A stretch of DNA of 64,000 bases from NBLH01 sp050296515 (GCA_050296515.1 JBNKRJ010000012.1:1-64000); one strand, 5' to 3'; counted from the stretch's first letter, positions 27,201 through 35,825 are shown. The notes: generated by a model not told the origin, from the letters alone. Numbers and translations are program-made.

Positions 27201-29154
27201 AGACGCAGATAAAGTAATAACCCACCCGAAAAAATCACTTATTGATGGAGCTCTTAAAGGGACAAAAACCGGAAAATTCTACGGGGAATCTGATGGTCAG
27301 TACGTTGCTGCGTTACTGTCTGTTGGTAAAGCAAAAGGCATTGACTATTCGCGCTCATGGGAAAACTTAAACGAGAATGAAAAAAAGATTGCTTTTGAAG
27401 GATGTGATGATGAGCTGTTTGATGTAGATTGGAAATACAAAAGAAAAAACAGGGAAGGAGTACATAATTTCCAGAGCAAATGGCCGGGATTTTCAGGTCA
27501 TATTCTTGAAGAATACCAGCGAAAGCAAGTAGATAAAAGAGGCCAAGAGTTGTTGCCTTTAATGAAAACACAGGCATGTGCTCATTGTCAGGGTAACAGA
27601 CTGAATGACTTATCGTTATCGATTAAAGTTATAGGTAAAAACATCAGCGAACTGACAGCTTTAACCATTGATAAGAGCATCCACTTTTTTAAACAAGATG
27701 GAAGTTCTTTAAGTCTGGCCGAAAAGGCAATTTTTAAGCCCATTGCCATTGAAGTGATTCGAAGACTGGAACTGATTAGTAAAAGCGGCCTCTCCTACCT
27801 AAGTCTTGACCGCCCTTCAGTAAGCCTTTCAGGTGGAGAAGCCCAGCGCTTACGTTTGGCGGGAATGCTTGGCTCTGAACTCACAGGAATAACTTACATC
27901 TTAGACGAGCCTACAGCAGGTTTGCATTCATCTGACACAGAAGGATTAATTGATATTCTGAAACAAATCAGGGATTTAGGAAACACAGTAATCATTGCAG
28001 AACATGATGAAGACATCATCAAAGCTGCTGATTATTTGGTTGATTTGGGACCACTAGCGGGTGAAAAAGGTGGTGAAATTGTAGCTGCCGGAAATTACGA
28101 GCAACTACTTCACTCAACAAACTCATTAACAGCTAATTATTTAAACAAGAAAGAGACTCAATTTTATAGAAAGCCAAAAGAATTCAAAGAAAAAGCGCTG
28201 GAAATCAAAGCTGCTTCAGCCAACAATTTAAAAAACATTGATGTTGATTTTTATTCTTCTTGTATCAACGTTATTACAGGCGTTTCGGGTAGTGGAAAAT
28301 CAAGTTTACTTTTTGAAGTCATCCAAAAATCTATAAAACAAAGAAAACCAGCTAATTGCAAATCGTTTAACATCACTGAGCAATTTGAAAACATTGTATT
28401 TGTTGACCAGGAAATGACAACGGCCTCAAGCCTTTCGAGTATTGCAACTTTCACAGGCATTTTTGACTATATTAGAGATGAATTTGCAAAAGAAGCAAAA
28501 AAAACCAACTCCAAAATCAATAAAAACTATTTTTCTTACAATAGCAAAGGAGGACGGTGCGAAACCTGTAAAGGACATGGTTTTACAAAAACAACACTTG
28601 ACTTTTTACCGGATATTTATTCAATCTGCCCGAATTGTAACGGGAAAATATATACCCCAGAAGCCCTGCAATATCAAATACATGGAAAATCCGTTGCTGA
28701 TGTACTTGAATTATCAATTAATGAAGCACTTATCACTTTTGCAAATCACAATAAAATACACCATAAGCTGGAAGTTTTAAAAGAAACGAACCTGGACTAT
28801 TTAAAAATTGGTCAACGATTAAACACCTTATCTGGTGGAGAACTGCAAAGATTAAAACTGGCCGTAGAGTTCATGAAATCATCTCATGGAAAAAGCTTGT
28901 ATCTTTTGGATGAACCAACCACCGGCCTGCATTTTGAGGATATCAAACATCTGATTATGTTATTTGATAAACTTGCACAAAATGGTCATACATTGATAAT
29001 TACAGAACATAATCCAACTCTAATTAAAAATGCAGATTACATTGTTGATTTAGGTCCCAAAGGAGGTGATAAAGGAGGTGAATTGATCGTATCCGGAGAT
29101 GTTAAGTCCATCAAAAGTTGTAAAATATCTTTGACAGGAAAATATTTGAAATAG
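24259..29154 (+). CDS. Tandem UvrA2-like ABC ATPase fusion
   Basis: A 1,631-aa protein made of two complete UvrA-like units (about residues 1-820 and 830-1631). Each has two ABC ATPase sites. Walker A GVSGSGKS-type motifs occur near residues 31, 511, 858 and 1340; ABC signatures LSGGE near 357, 700, 1190 and 1524. Zinc-knuckle CxxC pairs are present (CPICKGLG, CEACNG, CENCQG, CPECNG, CKHCEG, CAHCQG, CETCKG, CPNCNG). After ITEIHDLLRLFFARLG the sequence jumps within about 20 residues to the first zinc site, so the UvrB-binding domain (about 115 aa in E. coli UvrA) is absent, and likewise in the second unit. This matches UvrA2/DrrC-like proteins linked to drug tolerance rather than excision repair. 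Since UvrA works as a dimer, this looks like a covalent dimer. An in-frame TTG at 24250 is the alternative start. Confidence 0.92.
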   Translation: MDKIILKGITHHNLKNIDIEIPHNQFTVISGVSGSGKSTLAEDVIYKDAERRYLETYSIHARQLLNKLRRPDAEHISGLRPAILLQQKNFVNSPRSTVGTLTEIHDLLRLFFARLGKSTDNKLNINRSLFSFNTAEGACPICKGLGLSDKIDPDLIISDPEKSLREGVLAITTPTGYIVYSQVTMDVMAQVCESEGFSADTPWKELTDYQKNIVWYGSQKIKIPFGKHTLESRMKWKGITAKPREEGYYKGIIPVMEEILKRDRNPNILRFVKTVECEACNGTRFNKNTLSVTHQSKNIADLLSFSVKELKNYFHDLKFSPQEKETGEQIKQEILKKAKVLEELGVGYLTLTRSADTLSGGEAARIRLSGQINSKLRGVLYVFDEPAAGLHAVDMDKLMNKIKGLSELGNTVIAVDHNEQIIRKADYIIELGPEAGINGGELIYHGPLPDWRKLATEKKDFQTAVYLSGKQQIEIIKHNGNNKKISIFGAKSRNLKNLDISFPLNQLVVITGVSGAGKSSLLKYTLANYLRKKLNGTNIEHGEFEKIEGLENIDKIIEVDQSPIGKTPRSNPATYTKLFDQIRDFYASLKEAKQAKLSKSNFSFNTKGGRCENCQGAGYLQTGMHFLGNVDVVCPECNGKRFLEQVLQVKYEEKSIYEVLELSINQAHDFFTNIPKIAKPLQVLVDLGLGYLKLGQRSSTLSGGEAQRVKLAAELSKSSTGKTLYILDEPSRGLHLHDINILLKSFYKLLNNGNSVMLIEHNLRMAQAADHVIDLGPGSGEDGGELVFEGKPEELIKCAKSKTGQALNELLNPQKETHTQLENVAKKPKDHIVLEGVSTNNLKNINLKLPVNQLIVFTGVSGSGKSSLLFDTLYAEGQKRFNENFSPYIRTMLGQQKQADFELISGLSPVIAIKQKRLKANERSTVGTLAEIYDYYRLLYSRIGQLRYPEKADLLTAAHFSFNQSQGSCKHCEGLGFQYIPDADKVITHPKKSLIDGALKGTKTGKFYGESDGQYVAALLSVGKAKGIDYSRSWENLNENEKKIAFEGCDDELFDVDWKYKRKNREGVHNFQSKWPGFSGHILEEYQRKQVDKRGQELLPLMKTQACAHCQGNRLNDLSLSIKVIGKNISELTALTIDKSIHFFKQDGSSLSLAEKAIFKPIAIEVIRRLELISKSGLSYLSLDRPSVSLSGGEAQRLRLAGMLGSELTGITYILDEPTAGLHSSDTEGLIDILKQIRDLGNTVIIAEHDEDIIKAADYLVDLGPLAGEKGGEIVAAGNYEQLLHSTNSLTANYLNKKETQFYRKPKEFKEKALEIKAASANNLKNIDVDFYSSCINVITGVSGSGKSSLLFEVIQKSIKQRKPANCKSFNITEQFENIVFVDQEMTTASSLSSIATFTGIFDYIRDEFAKEAKKTNSKINKNYFSYNSKGGRCETCKGHGFTKTTLDFLPDIYSICPNCNGKIYTPEALQYQIHGKSVADVLELSINEALITFANHNKIHHKLEVLKETNLDYLKIGQRLNTLSGGELQRLKLAVEFMKSSHGKSLYLLDEPTTGLHFEDIKHLIMLFDKLAQNGHTLIITEHNPTLIKNADYIVDLGPKGGDKGGELIVSGDVKSIKSCKISLTGKYLK

Positions 29155-29209
29155 GGAATTAGAACTTAGAACTTTTTTACGAAGTTCCAGGTTCTAATTT
29201 CTAAGTTCC
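29155..29209. repeat. Heptad array, TTAGAAC flavour, convergent-gene hairpin
   Basis: Left arm GGAATTAGAACTTAGAACTT (29155-29174) is TTAGAAC repeated with a 7-bp period; right arm AAGTTCCAGGTTCTAATTT with CTAAGTTCC (29182-29209) is its imperfect reverse complement. It exactly fills the gap between the double-UvrA stop and the ExbB-like stop, so it probably acts as a two-way terminator. Confidence 0.65.
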
Positions 29210-29216
29210 GATTTTA

Positions 29217-29567
29217 TTATTCTTCCTTATTTTTCCATACCAAAACAATTATTCCAATACGGGCAATTAAAAAGGTGAATAATCCACCTGCTGGTGCTAT
29301 CAAGGAAACCTTAAAACCTCCGGCAATAGCTGCTTGCGAAACAGCGCCTACTGTCTGGATTGAATCAAATGCATTAATTAGTCCAATGGTCATGCCCAAA
29401 ACGCTCCATGCAAGTGTAAAACTACCTAAAGGAGAAACCAGAGCAATAATCTTCGTCGGTTTACTCTTATTTAAAAGTCCAAGAAAAATTAATACGAGTA
29501 TCAAGATAAATAAAAGTAGGATTGGGTACATAAAAAAAGGCCCACCAACATTAAGTAAATTTGTCAT
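29217..29567 (-). CDS. MotA/TolQ/ExbB-like small membrane protein
   Basis: About 116 aa with three helices (about 10-32, 43-67, 90-110). The segment SFTLAWSVLGMTIGLINAFDSIQ followed by GGFKVSLIAPAGGLFTFLIARI matches the last two helices of the MotA/TolQ/ExbB proton-channel family. It is shorter than ExbB and lacks the large cytoplasmic loop. I place the start at ATG 29567; upstream residues to 29621 look like leader sequence. No ExbD or TonB is adjacent, so the role in proton-driven energy transfer is uncertain. Confidence 0.6.
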   Translation of the reverse strand: MTNLLNVGGPFFMYPILLLFILILVLIFLGLLNKSKPTKIIALVSPLGSFTLAWSVLGMTIGLINAFDSIQTVGAVSQAAIAGGFKVSLIAPAGGLFTFLIARIGIIVLVWKNKEE

Positions 29568-29782
29568 AATAATTTTAATTAAAAATGAATACTGGCTCAA
29601 AAGTACCCATAGCATAAACATGAAAATATCAATTACGATTACCTACAATATTCTTTCACTATTTGACGAGATAACGTCTGTAAAGTGAAACTTTTACATA
29701 TAATGCTGCTAAATAAAGGACAAAAACTGTAATTTATCTACAAAATTGAATCAATTAATCTAAAATATGTAATATTGTTACT

Positions 29783-30862
29783 GTGAATTTGCTAAAATTT
29801 TTAAATACAAAAGCTATTCTTCTTCATACCGCCTTTTGGATAGGGGTTTGGTTTTTCTTTATATATTTTTTTAGCTACAATTCAAAAGATAGTGACTATG
29901 TCGCCTGGTTTTCGAGCTTTCTTCTTCCAGTTACAATGACAACAAGTTATTATGTTGTCTACCAGCTTATCCCCCAATATTTACTACTTCGAAAATATTT
30001 AAAATTTGCCCTTTATAGTTTCTATACTTTAGTTTACTCAACCTGTTTTATAGTTTTTACTATTATTGGTAGTTTCATTTTTTTGTCAAAATTAGATGTA
30101 ACTGATATGCCTCCGATGAGTAAAAACTTTATTTTCATTTTAATTCTGGTATACTTGGTAGTTGGCTTTATGGGCTTTGTAAGCATTTTAAACCACAACT
30201 TCAAAACCATTTCAAAAAATAAGGAACTTCAAAATAAAATCCTTGAAACACAGTTGCAATTAAAAGATCAGGAGCTTAACCACCTTAAAAAACAAATTCA
30301 TCCGCATTTTTTATTTAACACTCTGAATACCATTTATGGATTTGCCTTAAAGCAATCGAAACATACACCCGAAATTATCTTGAAACTTTCAAACCTTCTC
30401 GATTACATTTTATACCAGGTAAATAAACCGAAAGTAAGCCTGAAAGAGGAGGTTTTACATATAAAGGAATACATTGAACTCGAAAAAATAAGATTTAAAG
30501 ACACGCTAAAGGTGTCATTTTCAAGTAGTAAGATTGCAGAAGAAATCCAAGTGGCCCCGATGTTATTAATTCCTTTTGTTGAAAACACTTTTAAGCATGG
30601 CAATTTGATAAATGGTTTTTTAAGTATTGAAATTAATGTATTGGTTGAAAATAATAGCTTGTGCTTTTCCATTAAAAATACGGTACAACCAAAGCAGGAT
30701 GAAAATACGAATGACGGAATTGGCCTCGAAAACATAAAAAAAAGATTGGATTTACAGTATTCCGGCAATTACGAATTAAATAATACGATAGATAGGAATT
30801 GGTACATAGTTGATTTAAAAATTTTAGATTTAACCCTGATAAAAGATGTCCAAAACAATTAA
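29783..30862 (+). CDS. LytS/YpdA-type sensor histidine kinase
   Basis: A 359-aa membrane kinase with four helices in residues 10-140 and no extra sensor domain, then a coiled coil (NKELQNKILETQLQLKDQELNHLKKQ). The His_kinase motif HPHFLFNTLNTIYG has the phospho-accepting His at residue 175. The C-terminal ATPase part has the N-box-like IPFVENTFKHG and the G-box GIGLENIKKRL. The start is GTG at 29783. It overlaps the response regulator gene by 17 bp; the two form one system. Confidence 0.92.
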   Translation: MNLLKFLNTKAILLHTAFWIGVWFFFIYFFSYNSKDSDYVAWFSSFLLPVTMTTSYYVVYQLIPQYLLLRKYLKFALYSFYTLVYSTCFIVFTIIGSFIFLSKLDVTDMPPMSKNFIFILILVYLVVGFMGFVSILNHNFKTISKNKELQNKILETQLQLKDQELNHLKKQIHPHFLFNTLNTIYGFALKQSKHTPEIILKLSNLLDYILYQVNKPKVSLKEEVLHIKEYIELEKIRFKDTLKVSFSSSKIAEEIQVAPMLLIPFVENTFKHGNLINGFLSIEINVLVENNSLCFSIKNTVQPKQDENTNDGIGLENIKKRLDLQYSGNYELNNTIDRNWYIVDLKILDLTLIKDVQNN

Positions 30863-31568
30863 CTGCATTATTGTTGATGATGAGCCAGTTGCACGAGAAA
30901 TTCTTGATCAACATTTATCCAAAATTGAAGGAGTAAATGTGCTTGCTTTATGCAAAAATGCACTGGATGCATTTAATATGATTAATGCTAAAAAAATTGA
31001 TTTAATCTTTCTGGACATTAATATGCCTGAAATTTCAGGTTTGTCATTTGCTAAATCGATTAATAAGAACATAAAGATCATTTTCACCACTGCCTATCGG
31101 GAATATGCAATTGATGGATTTGATTTACAGGCGGTTGATTATTTATTAAAACCTATTTCTTTCGAGCGATTATTGCAGGCCATAAAAAAATTCATGGATG
31201 AAAATATCCAGATTGAGCATATTGTACAAGATGAAATAACTGAAGAAAAAAGCGATTATATTTTTGTACGTTCAGACCGAAAAATGGTGAAAGTGCGTTT
31301 CTCTGAAATAAATTACATCGAAAGTATCAGTGATTACATAAAAATATATCTTACAGAAAAAAATGTTATAACAAGAGAAACCATCTCAAATATTGAAGCA
31401 AAACTTCCACAAAACGAATTTATTCGAACACATCGATCTTATATCGTTTCCATTGATAAAATAGTTTCTTTTACTAATGAGACCATTGACTTGGAAAACA
31501 AAAAAGAAATTCCTATCAGCCGAAGTTATAAAAATGAAGTGCTTCAAAAGCTGGAAAACAAACTGTAA
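30846..31568 (+). CDS. LytTR-family response regulator
   Basis: A 240-aa response regulator: receiver with acidic residues Asp11/Asp12, phospho-acceptor Asp57 (IFLDINMP), and lysine in YLLKPISF (about residue 107), followed by a LytTR DNA-binding domain (DYIFVRSDRKMVKVRFSEINYIE, FIRTHRSYIVSIDKI, IPISRSYKNEVLQKL). It is the partner of the LytS-type kinase. The downstream small secreted gene starts 5 bp after its stop and may be a target or an accessory. Confidence 0.93.
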   Translation: MSKTINCIIVDDEPVAREILDQHLSKIEGVNVLALCKNALDAFNMINAKKIDLIFLDINMPEISGLSFAKSINKNIKIIFTTAYREYAIDGFDLQAVDYLLKPISFERLLQAIKKFMDENIQIEHIVQDEITEEKSDYIFVRSDRKMVKVRFSEINYIESISDYIKIYLTEKNVITRETISNIEAKLPQNEFIRTHRSYIVSIDKIVSFTNETIDLENKKEIPISRSYKNEVLQKLENKL

Positions 31569-31572
31569 AACA

Positions 31573-32127
31573 ATGAAAATCAGGGATGTACTTAGCTATA
31601 TTTTAATCTTCGGATCTATTTTTAATGGTTTTAGCCAAAATACAAATAAATTCCCTGATTCATGGCTCGGAACTTATCAGGGCTACATGTACATTTTAAG
31701 AGCAAATTCAGAAAGAATTGACACTGTTGATGTAATTTTCGAATTTTCAGCAACAAATCAAGACAAAAAATGGACTTACCGAATGACCTATAAAAGTCCA
31801 AAATACAGAGACATTGTAAAAGATTATGAACTCATTAAGCCTGATAGCCTGTCCAAAAACGTTTATTTACTGGATGAAAATGATGGGATATATATCGAAG
31901 ATGTATTAATGGGTAATGCCCTTTACAGTGCCTTTTCAGTTGCAGAAAGAAGATTGGTGAGTATTCTGCGAAAGGAAGAGAATGAACTATTCATGGAAAT
32001 ATTTACCGGCAAAGACCAAAGTTCACTTGTTTCAAAAAATAAAGCAGATAAACCTGAAGATGTGTTTGAAGTAAAAAGTTATGCTCCTTTTACAACGCAG
32101 TTTGTAAGGTTTAAAAAGATAAAATAA
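31573..32127 (+). CDS. Secreted uncharacterised protein of the LytS/LytTR operon
   Basis: A 184-aa protein with a signal peptide (MKIRDVLSYILIFGSIFNGFSQ). The mature part is beta-rich with WLGTYQGYMYI near its start and many aromatic residues, lipocalin-like in look, but I do not recognise the family. I use ATG 31573; an upstream in-frame ATG at 31477 would overlap the regulator gene. It is 5 bp from the response regulator, so the kinase, regulator and this protein are one operon. Confidence 0.65.
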   Translation: MKIRDVLSYILIFGSIFNGFSQNTNKFPDSWLGTYQGYMYILRANSERIDTVDVIFEFSATNQDKKWTYRMTYKSPKYRDIVKDYELIKPDSLSKNVYLLDENDGIYIEDVLMGNALYSAFSVAERRLVSILRKEENELFMEIFTGKDQSSLVSKNKADKPEDVFEVKSYAPFTTQFVRFKKIK

Positions 32128-32150
32128 CCTTAATGGAAGTTATCTTTTTC

Positions 32151-32158
32151 TACCTTTG
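32151..32158 (+). promoter_or_regulatory. -7 element for recR
   Basis: TACCTTTG, a perfect TAnnTTTG, 24 bp upstream of the recR ATG. No good TTTG at -33. Confidence 0.4.
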
Positions 32159-32181
32159 TTCTTCAAAACATATTCTATCAA

Positions 32182-32805
32182 ATGGAAAAAGAAAACTACT
32201 CCTCAAAACTATTCGATGATACCATCAACGAGTTTTCAAAACTCCCTGGCATTGGCAAGAGAACAGCTACAAGGCTAGTTCTTCATTTGTTGAAACTTGA
32301 AAAAGAAAACCTTGAATATTTTGGTGAAACCATTATCAAGCTAGCCAAAGAAATTAAGCATTGCAACATTTGTCACAATATTTCGGATACTGAAACCTGT
32401 TCCATTTGTGCCGATAAATTGCGTGATGACTCAACCATTTGTGTAGTAGAAAACATAAAAGATGTAATAGCCATAGAAAATACGCAGCAATTTAGAGGCA
32501 AATACCATATTTTAGGAGGTATTTTATCACCAATGGAAGGCATTGGGCCTTCCGATTTAAATATACACAGTCTTGAATTACGGGTAAAAAATGGTGAAAT
32601 CAATGAACTCATACTCGCTTTAAGCCCAACAATGGAAGGTGATACCACCAATTTTTACCTTTACAAAAAATTCAGCCAACTTGGAGTAAAACTGACTACT
32701 TTAGCTCGTGGAGTTTCATTTGGTGACGAATTAGAATATGCCGATGAGATTACATTGGGTCGCTCAATCATTAATCGTCAGCCATTTGATGGGAATGCCA
32801 TGTAA
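32182..32805 (+). CDS. recR: Recombination mediator RecR
   Basis: 207 aa, the family length. It has a helix-hairpin-helix with PGIGKRTATRLVLHLL (residues about 20-35), the four-cysteine zinc finger (CNICHNISDTETCSIC), and a Toprim domain with CVVENIKDVIAIENTQQFRGKYHILGG and LSPTMEGDTT. RecR works with RecO and RecF to load RecA on gapped DNA. It stands alone here. Confidence 0.96.
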   Translation: MEKENYSSKLFDDTINEFSKLPGIGKRTATRLVLHLLKLEKENLEYFGETIIKLAKEIKHCNICHNISDTETCSICADKLRDDSTICVVENIKDVIAIENTQQFRGKYHILGGILSPMEGIGPSDLNIHSLELRVKNGEINELILALSPTMEGDTTNFYLYKKFSQLGVKLTTLARGVSFGDELEYADEITLGRSIINRQPFDGNAM

Positions 32806-33029
32806 AATATAGACATTGAGTCATTTGTAGGAGTAACTAATGACCTATGAATTACTGACTGACTATCACCAATTATAAGTTCAATAATCCCCTCAAAGAA
32901 TTAAATTAAAAAAATTGCTCAATACACTTCACCTCAAAATAAAACTATTTTACCGACTCAAACTGAAATTTAGCGAAAATCAATAGTGGTTTTATTGCTT
33001 TTGCATTATCTTTATAAGAAAAATTGAAT

Positions 33030-33425
33030 ATGGAAAAGATAGAAGATTTATTTAAAAAGTTTGTTTATACAGGCGTAGGCCTTGCCGCAATGACAGGTGA
33101 AAAGCTAAAAAAAGCAGTTGATGAACTGATAAAAGATGAAAAAATTTCAAGCAAAGAGGGTGAAAAAATTGTCAAAGATTTTGTAAAAAGTACTGAGTCA
33201 AAATCAAAAGAACTTGAAGAGGACTTAAAAAAGGCTGTTAATAAAGTAATTGACAAATTTAATTTTGCAAAAAAAGATGAAGTAAGCAAGCTTGAAAAAA
33301 AAGTTGCTGAACTTGAAAAACTTTTGAAAAAAGATGCTGCTAAAACAACAAAGAAGACAGCAGCCAAAAAAAACACAGCTAAAAAAACAACGACTAAGAA
33401 AGATAAAAAAGATAGCAGCAAATAG
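33030..33425 (+). CDS. Phasin-like protein with Lys/Ala-rich tail
   Basis: About 131 aa. Residues 1-60 form amphipathic helices (KIEDLFKKFVYTGVGLAAMTGEKLKKAVDEL), residues 60-95 a coiled coil with leucine spacing (VSKLEKKVAELEKLLKK), and the tail is Lys/Ala/Thr-rich (AAKTTKKTAAKKNTAKK), like histone H1 or PhaF. PhaF-type phasins coat storage granules and bind DNA through such a tail. No polyhydroxyalkanoate synthase is nearby, so the granule link is unproven and the tail may simply bind nucleic acid. Confidence 0.6.
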   Translation: MEKIEDLFKKFVYTGVGLAAMTGEKLKKAVDELIKDEKISSKEGEKIVKDFVKSTESKSKELEEDLKKAVNKVIDKFNFAKKDEVSKLEKKVAELEKLLKKDAAKTTKKTAAKKNTAKKTTTKKDKKDSSK

Positions 33426-33445
33426 TCTGAATATTTTGAAATTAT

Positions 33446-33490
33446 TGCCCATGTAAGTTTGATTCTAATTATTCAATTGCATGGGCATTT
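33446..33490 (+). terminator. Terminator of the phasin-like gene
   Basis: TGCCCATG at 33446-33453 pairs with CATGGGCA at 33480-33487, 20 bp after the stop codon, followed by TTTTC. The loop of 26 nt is long for an intrinsic terminator. Confidence 0.6.
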
Positions 33491-33687
33491 TCATATTCTT
33501 TCTGTTATAATGGACAAACAGCTCAATACATTAATATTAAAAAGGTTATCTTCCTGAAATTAGTTTTCTAGCAAATTATCTTTTTTTATTTATATTTGGT
33601 ACTTAGTTATGCTAATATACTGACCCGTTTGATTGGCAGGCATTTACAGCAACATATTTAACAAATTGTTTTTGGACTTCTTTTGTC

Positions 33688-33761
33688 AGAAGACTGAAGA
33701 CAGAAGTCTGAAGTATTTCTACATATAGGTTTTCTCTTTTTACTTCGGTCTTCAAACTTCG
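33688..33761. repeat. Heptad array, TGAAGAC flavour, inverted
   Basis: Left arm AGAAGAC-TGAAGAC-AGAAGT (33688-33707) shows a 7-bp period; right arm ACTTCGGTCTTCAAACTTCG (33742-33761) is its near reverse complement (17 of 20 bases pair). Lies in the 490-bp gap between the phasin-like and acyl-CoA ligase genes, which otherwise holds only the terminator at 33446-33490. Confidence 0.6.
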
Positions 33762-33916
33762 GGCAAACTGATTTTTTCGAACAGAGTGGAAGTTTTATGG
33801 TAAATGGTCGACTATCCAAGCAACTTAGTAACCGCATAACTAACTCATCTTCAACAACTATTAACCTATACTTGGTTTCATTTTTGTGAAATCGGTAATT
33901 AACTACAAAACTAACT

Positions 33917-35728
33917 ATGGAAGTAAAACGTACTTTTGACATTGTAGCACAGATGCACGAAAAATTCAACCGTGACGATGCACTCGCTGTTAAACGAAAT
34001 GGTAAGTGGGATAAGTACAGCACCAACGAATACAAAGAACATGTCGACGGCTTTAGCTATGGTCTTTTAGAGCTGGGTTTCAAAAAAGGAGATAAAATAG
34101 CAACAGTATCGAACAATCGTCCCGAATGGAATATGGTAGACATGGGAATTGGTCAGGTTGGTGGTGTACATGTGCCAATTTATCCAAATATCAGCGAAGA
34201 AGAATATACGCATATTTTAGGTCATTCTGACGCAAAATTCCTGATTCTCTCATCAAAGGAACTATATGATAAGATAAAACCGGTTGCAGATAAGATTGAG
34301 AATATTCAAAAGGTATTCACCTATGATCAACTTTCAGGAATTCCCAACTGGATGGAAATTGTACGCCTCGGTAGAGAGAACAAAGAAAAACATACAGAAG
34401 AACTCGAAAAAATTAAAGAAAGTGTTGATGCAAATGATCTGTTTTCTATCATCTATACCTCTGGAACGACAGGTGTTTCAAAAGGGGTAATGCTTAGTCA
34501 TACTAATTTTATCAGTAACGTACTAGCCTCCAAGCACATACTACCTCTCGACCCCAACGATAAGGTTTTGAGTTTTTTACCACTTTGCCATGTATTTGAA
34601 CGAATGGTAAATTACTTATACCAATACAGTGGCAACCCTATTTATTATGCAGAAAGCATCGATACTATTGGTGAAAACATCAAAGAAGTTCAGCCACATG
34701 GTTTTGCAAGCGTGCCCAGGGTAATTGAAAAGCTATACGACAAAATCATCATGAAGGGCAAGGAACTTAAAGGAATCAAAAAAAGTTTATTCTTTTGGGC
34801 TGTTAGCCTTGGATTAAAATATGAATTAAACAATGCTAATGGCTGGTTGTACAACCAAAAACTCAAAATTGCTAACAAACTGATTTTCAGCAAATGGAGA
34901 GAAGCTCTGGGAGGTAAAGTCAAATTAATCATCTCTGGTGGTGCGGCATTGCAGCCACGTTTGGCAAGAGTGTTTTGTGCTGCAAATTTAATTATCCAGG
35001 AAGGATATGGTCTAACAGAAACCTCACCTGTTATTGCGGTTAATAAACGTCATTATCCTGATATGAAATTTGGAACAGTCGGTCCTGTTTTAGGCAATAT
35101 TGAAGTTAAAATTGCCGATGACGGAGAAATTTTAATGAAAGGCCCAAGCTTAATGCTGGGTTATTACAAAAATCCTGAAAAAACTAAAGAAGTAATTGAC
35201 GAAGAAGGATGGTTTCATACCGGAGATATTGGAGTACTTCATGAAAGGAACATTTTACAGATAACAGATCGTAAAAAAGAGATGTTTAAGCTTTCAACAG
35301 GAAAATATGTGGCTCCGCAAGTGGTTGAAAATAAGTTCAAGGAGTCACCATTTATCGAGCAAATTATGGTAGTTGGAGAAAGTGAAAAATATGCTGCTGC
35401 AATTATTTGCCCTTCATTTGAGTATTTGCACGACTGGTGCTCGCTGCACAACATTAAATATCGCGACAATAAAGATTTGATTCAAGTACCGAAGGTAATA
35501 GAACGGTTCCAGCGAGAAATAGACGTTTTTAATCAGCATCTTGGTCGACATGAGCAGCTTAAGAAATTTGAATTAACTTGCCAGGAATGGCTACCCGAAA
35601 CCGGAGAGTTGTCTCCTACTCTTAAGCTTAAAAGACGGTTTTTAAAAGAGAAATACAGGATTAAATTTGAACGCTTATACAGAGAAACTGATGATTCAGG
35701 CCATGTTGGCCAACCTTCAAACGCATAA
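33917..35728 (+). CDS. Long-chain fatty-acid--CoA ligase
   Basis: A 603-aa AMP-forming acyl-CoA synthetase: ATP loop YTSGTTGVSKGVMLSHTN, A5 GYGLTETSPVIA, A7 GWFHTGDIG and the C-domain motif TDRKKEMFKLSTGKYVAP. It activates free long-chain fatty acids to acyl-CoA through an acyl-adenylate. There is no membrane helix. It is a single-gene unit ending in two AAACCTGnCAGGTTT terminator-like palindromes. Confidence 0.93.
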   Translation: MEVKRTFDIVAQMHEKFNRDDALAVKRNGKWDKYSTNEYKEHVDGFSYGLLELGFKKGDKIATVSNNRPEWNMVDMGIGQVGGVHVPIYPNISEEEYTHILGHSDAKFLILSSKELYDKIKPVADKIENIQKVFTYDQLSGIPNWMEIVRLGRENKEKHTEELEKIKESVDANDLFSIIYTSGTTGVSKGVMLSHTNFISNVLASKHILPLDPNDKVLSFLPLCHVFERMVNYLYQYSGNPIYYAESIDTIGENIKEVQPHGFASVPRVIEKLYDKIIMKGKELKGIKKSLFFWAVSLGLKYELNNANGWLYNQKLKIANKLIFSKWREALGGKVKLIISGGAALQPRLARVFCAANLIIQEGYGLTETSPVIAVNKRHYPDMKFGTVGPVLGNIEVKIADDGEILMKGPSLMLGYYKNPEKTKEVIDEEGWFHTGDIGVLHERNILQITDRKKEMFKLSTGKYVAPQVVENKFKESPFIEQIMVVGESEKYAAAIICPSFEYLHDWCSLHNIKYRDNKDLIQVPKVIERFQREIDVFNQHLGRHEQLKKFELTCQEWLPETGELSPTLKLKRRFLKEKYRIKFERLYRETDDSGHVGQPSNA

Positions 35729-35739
35729 CATACCAAAAT

Positions 35740-35825
35740 AAAACCTGTCAGGTTTTTGTTTTTTTTAATTGCTTGACTGCAGAAAAGTTTTCAATCATGC
35801 ATTAAATTAAACCTGACAGGTTTTT
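35740..35825. repeat. Paired AACCTGnCAGGTTT palindromes
   Basis: AAACCTGTCAGGTTTTTGT (35741-35759) and AAACCTGACAGGTTTTTGT (35808-35826) differ at one base; each is itself a near-perfect palindrome followed by a T run, so they work as two terminators in series after the acyl-CoA ligase gene. The first is also the reverse complement of the second, so a longer stem could form. Confidence 0.65.

Noticed and set aside
29275..29688. 137-aa ORF opposite the ExbB-like gene
   Set aside because: Antisense shadow; the minus-strand frame has the family match.
32808..32875. Heptad array after recR
   Set aside because: Contains TAATGAC-like words but no convincing period or arms.
33065..33421. 118-aa ORF antisense to the phasin-like gene
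   Set aside because: It is the mirror of a Lys/Glu-rich gene (poly Phe/Ser), has no start signal and mirrors the codon pattern of the real gene.
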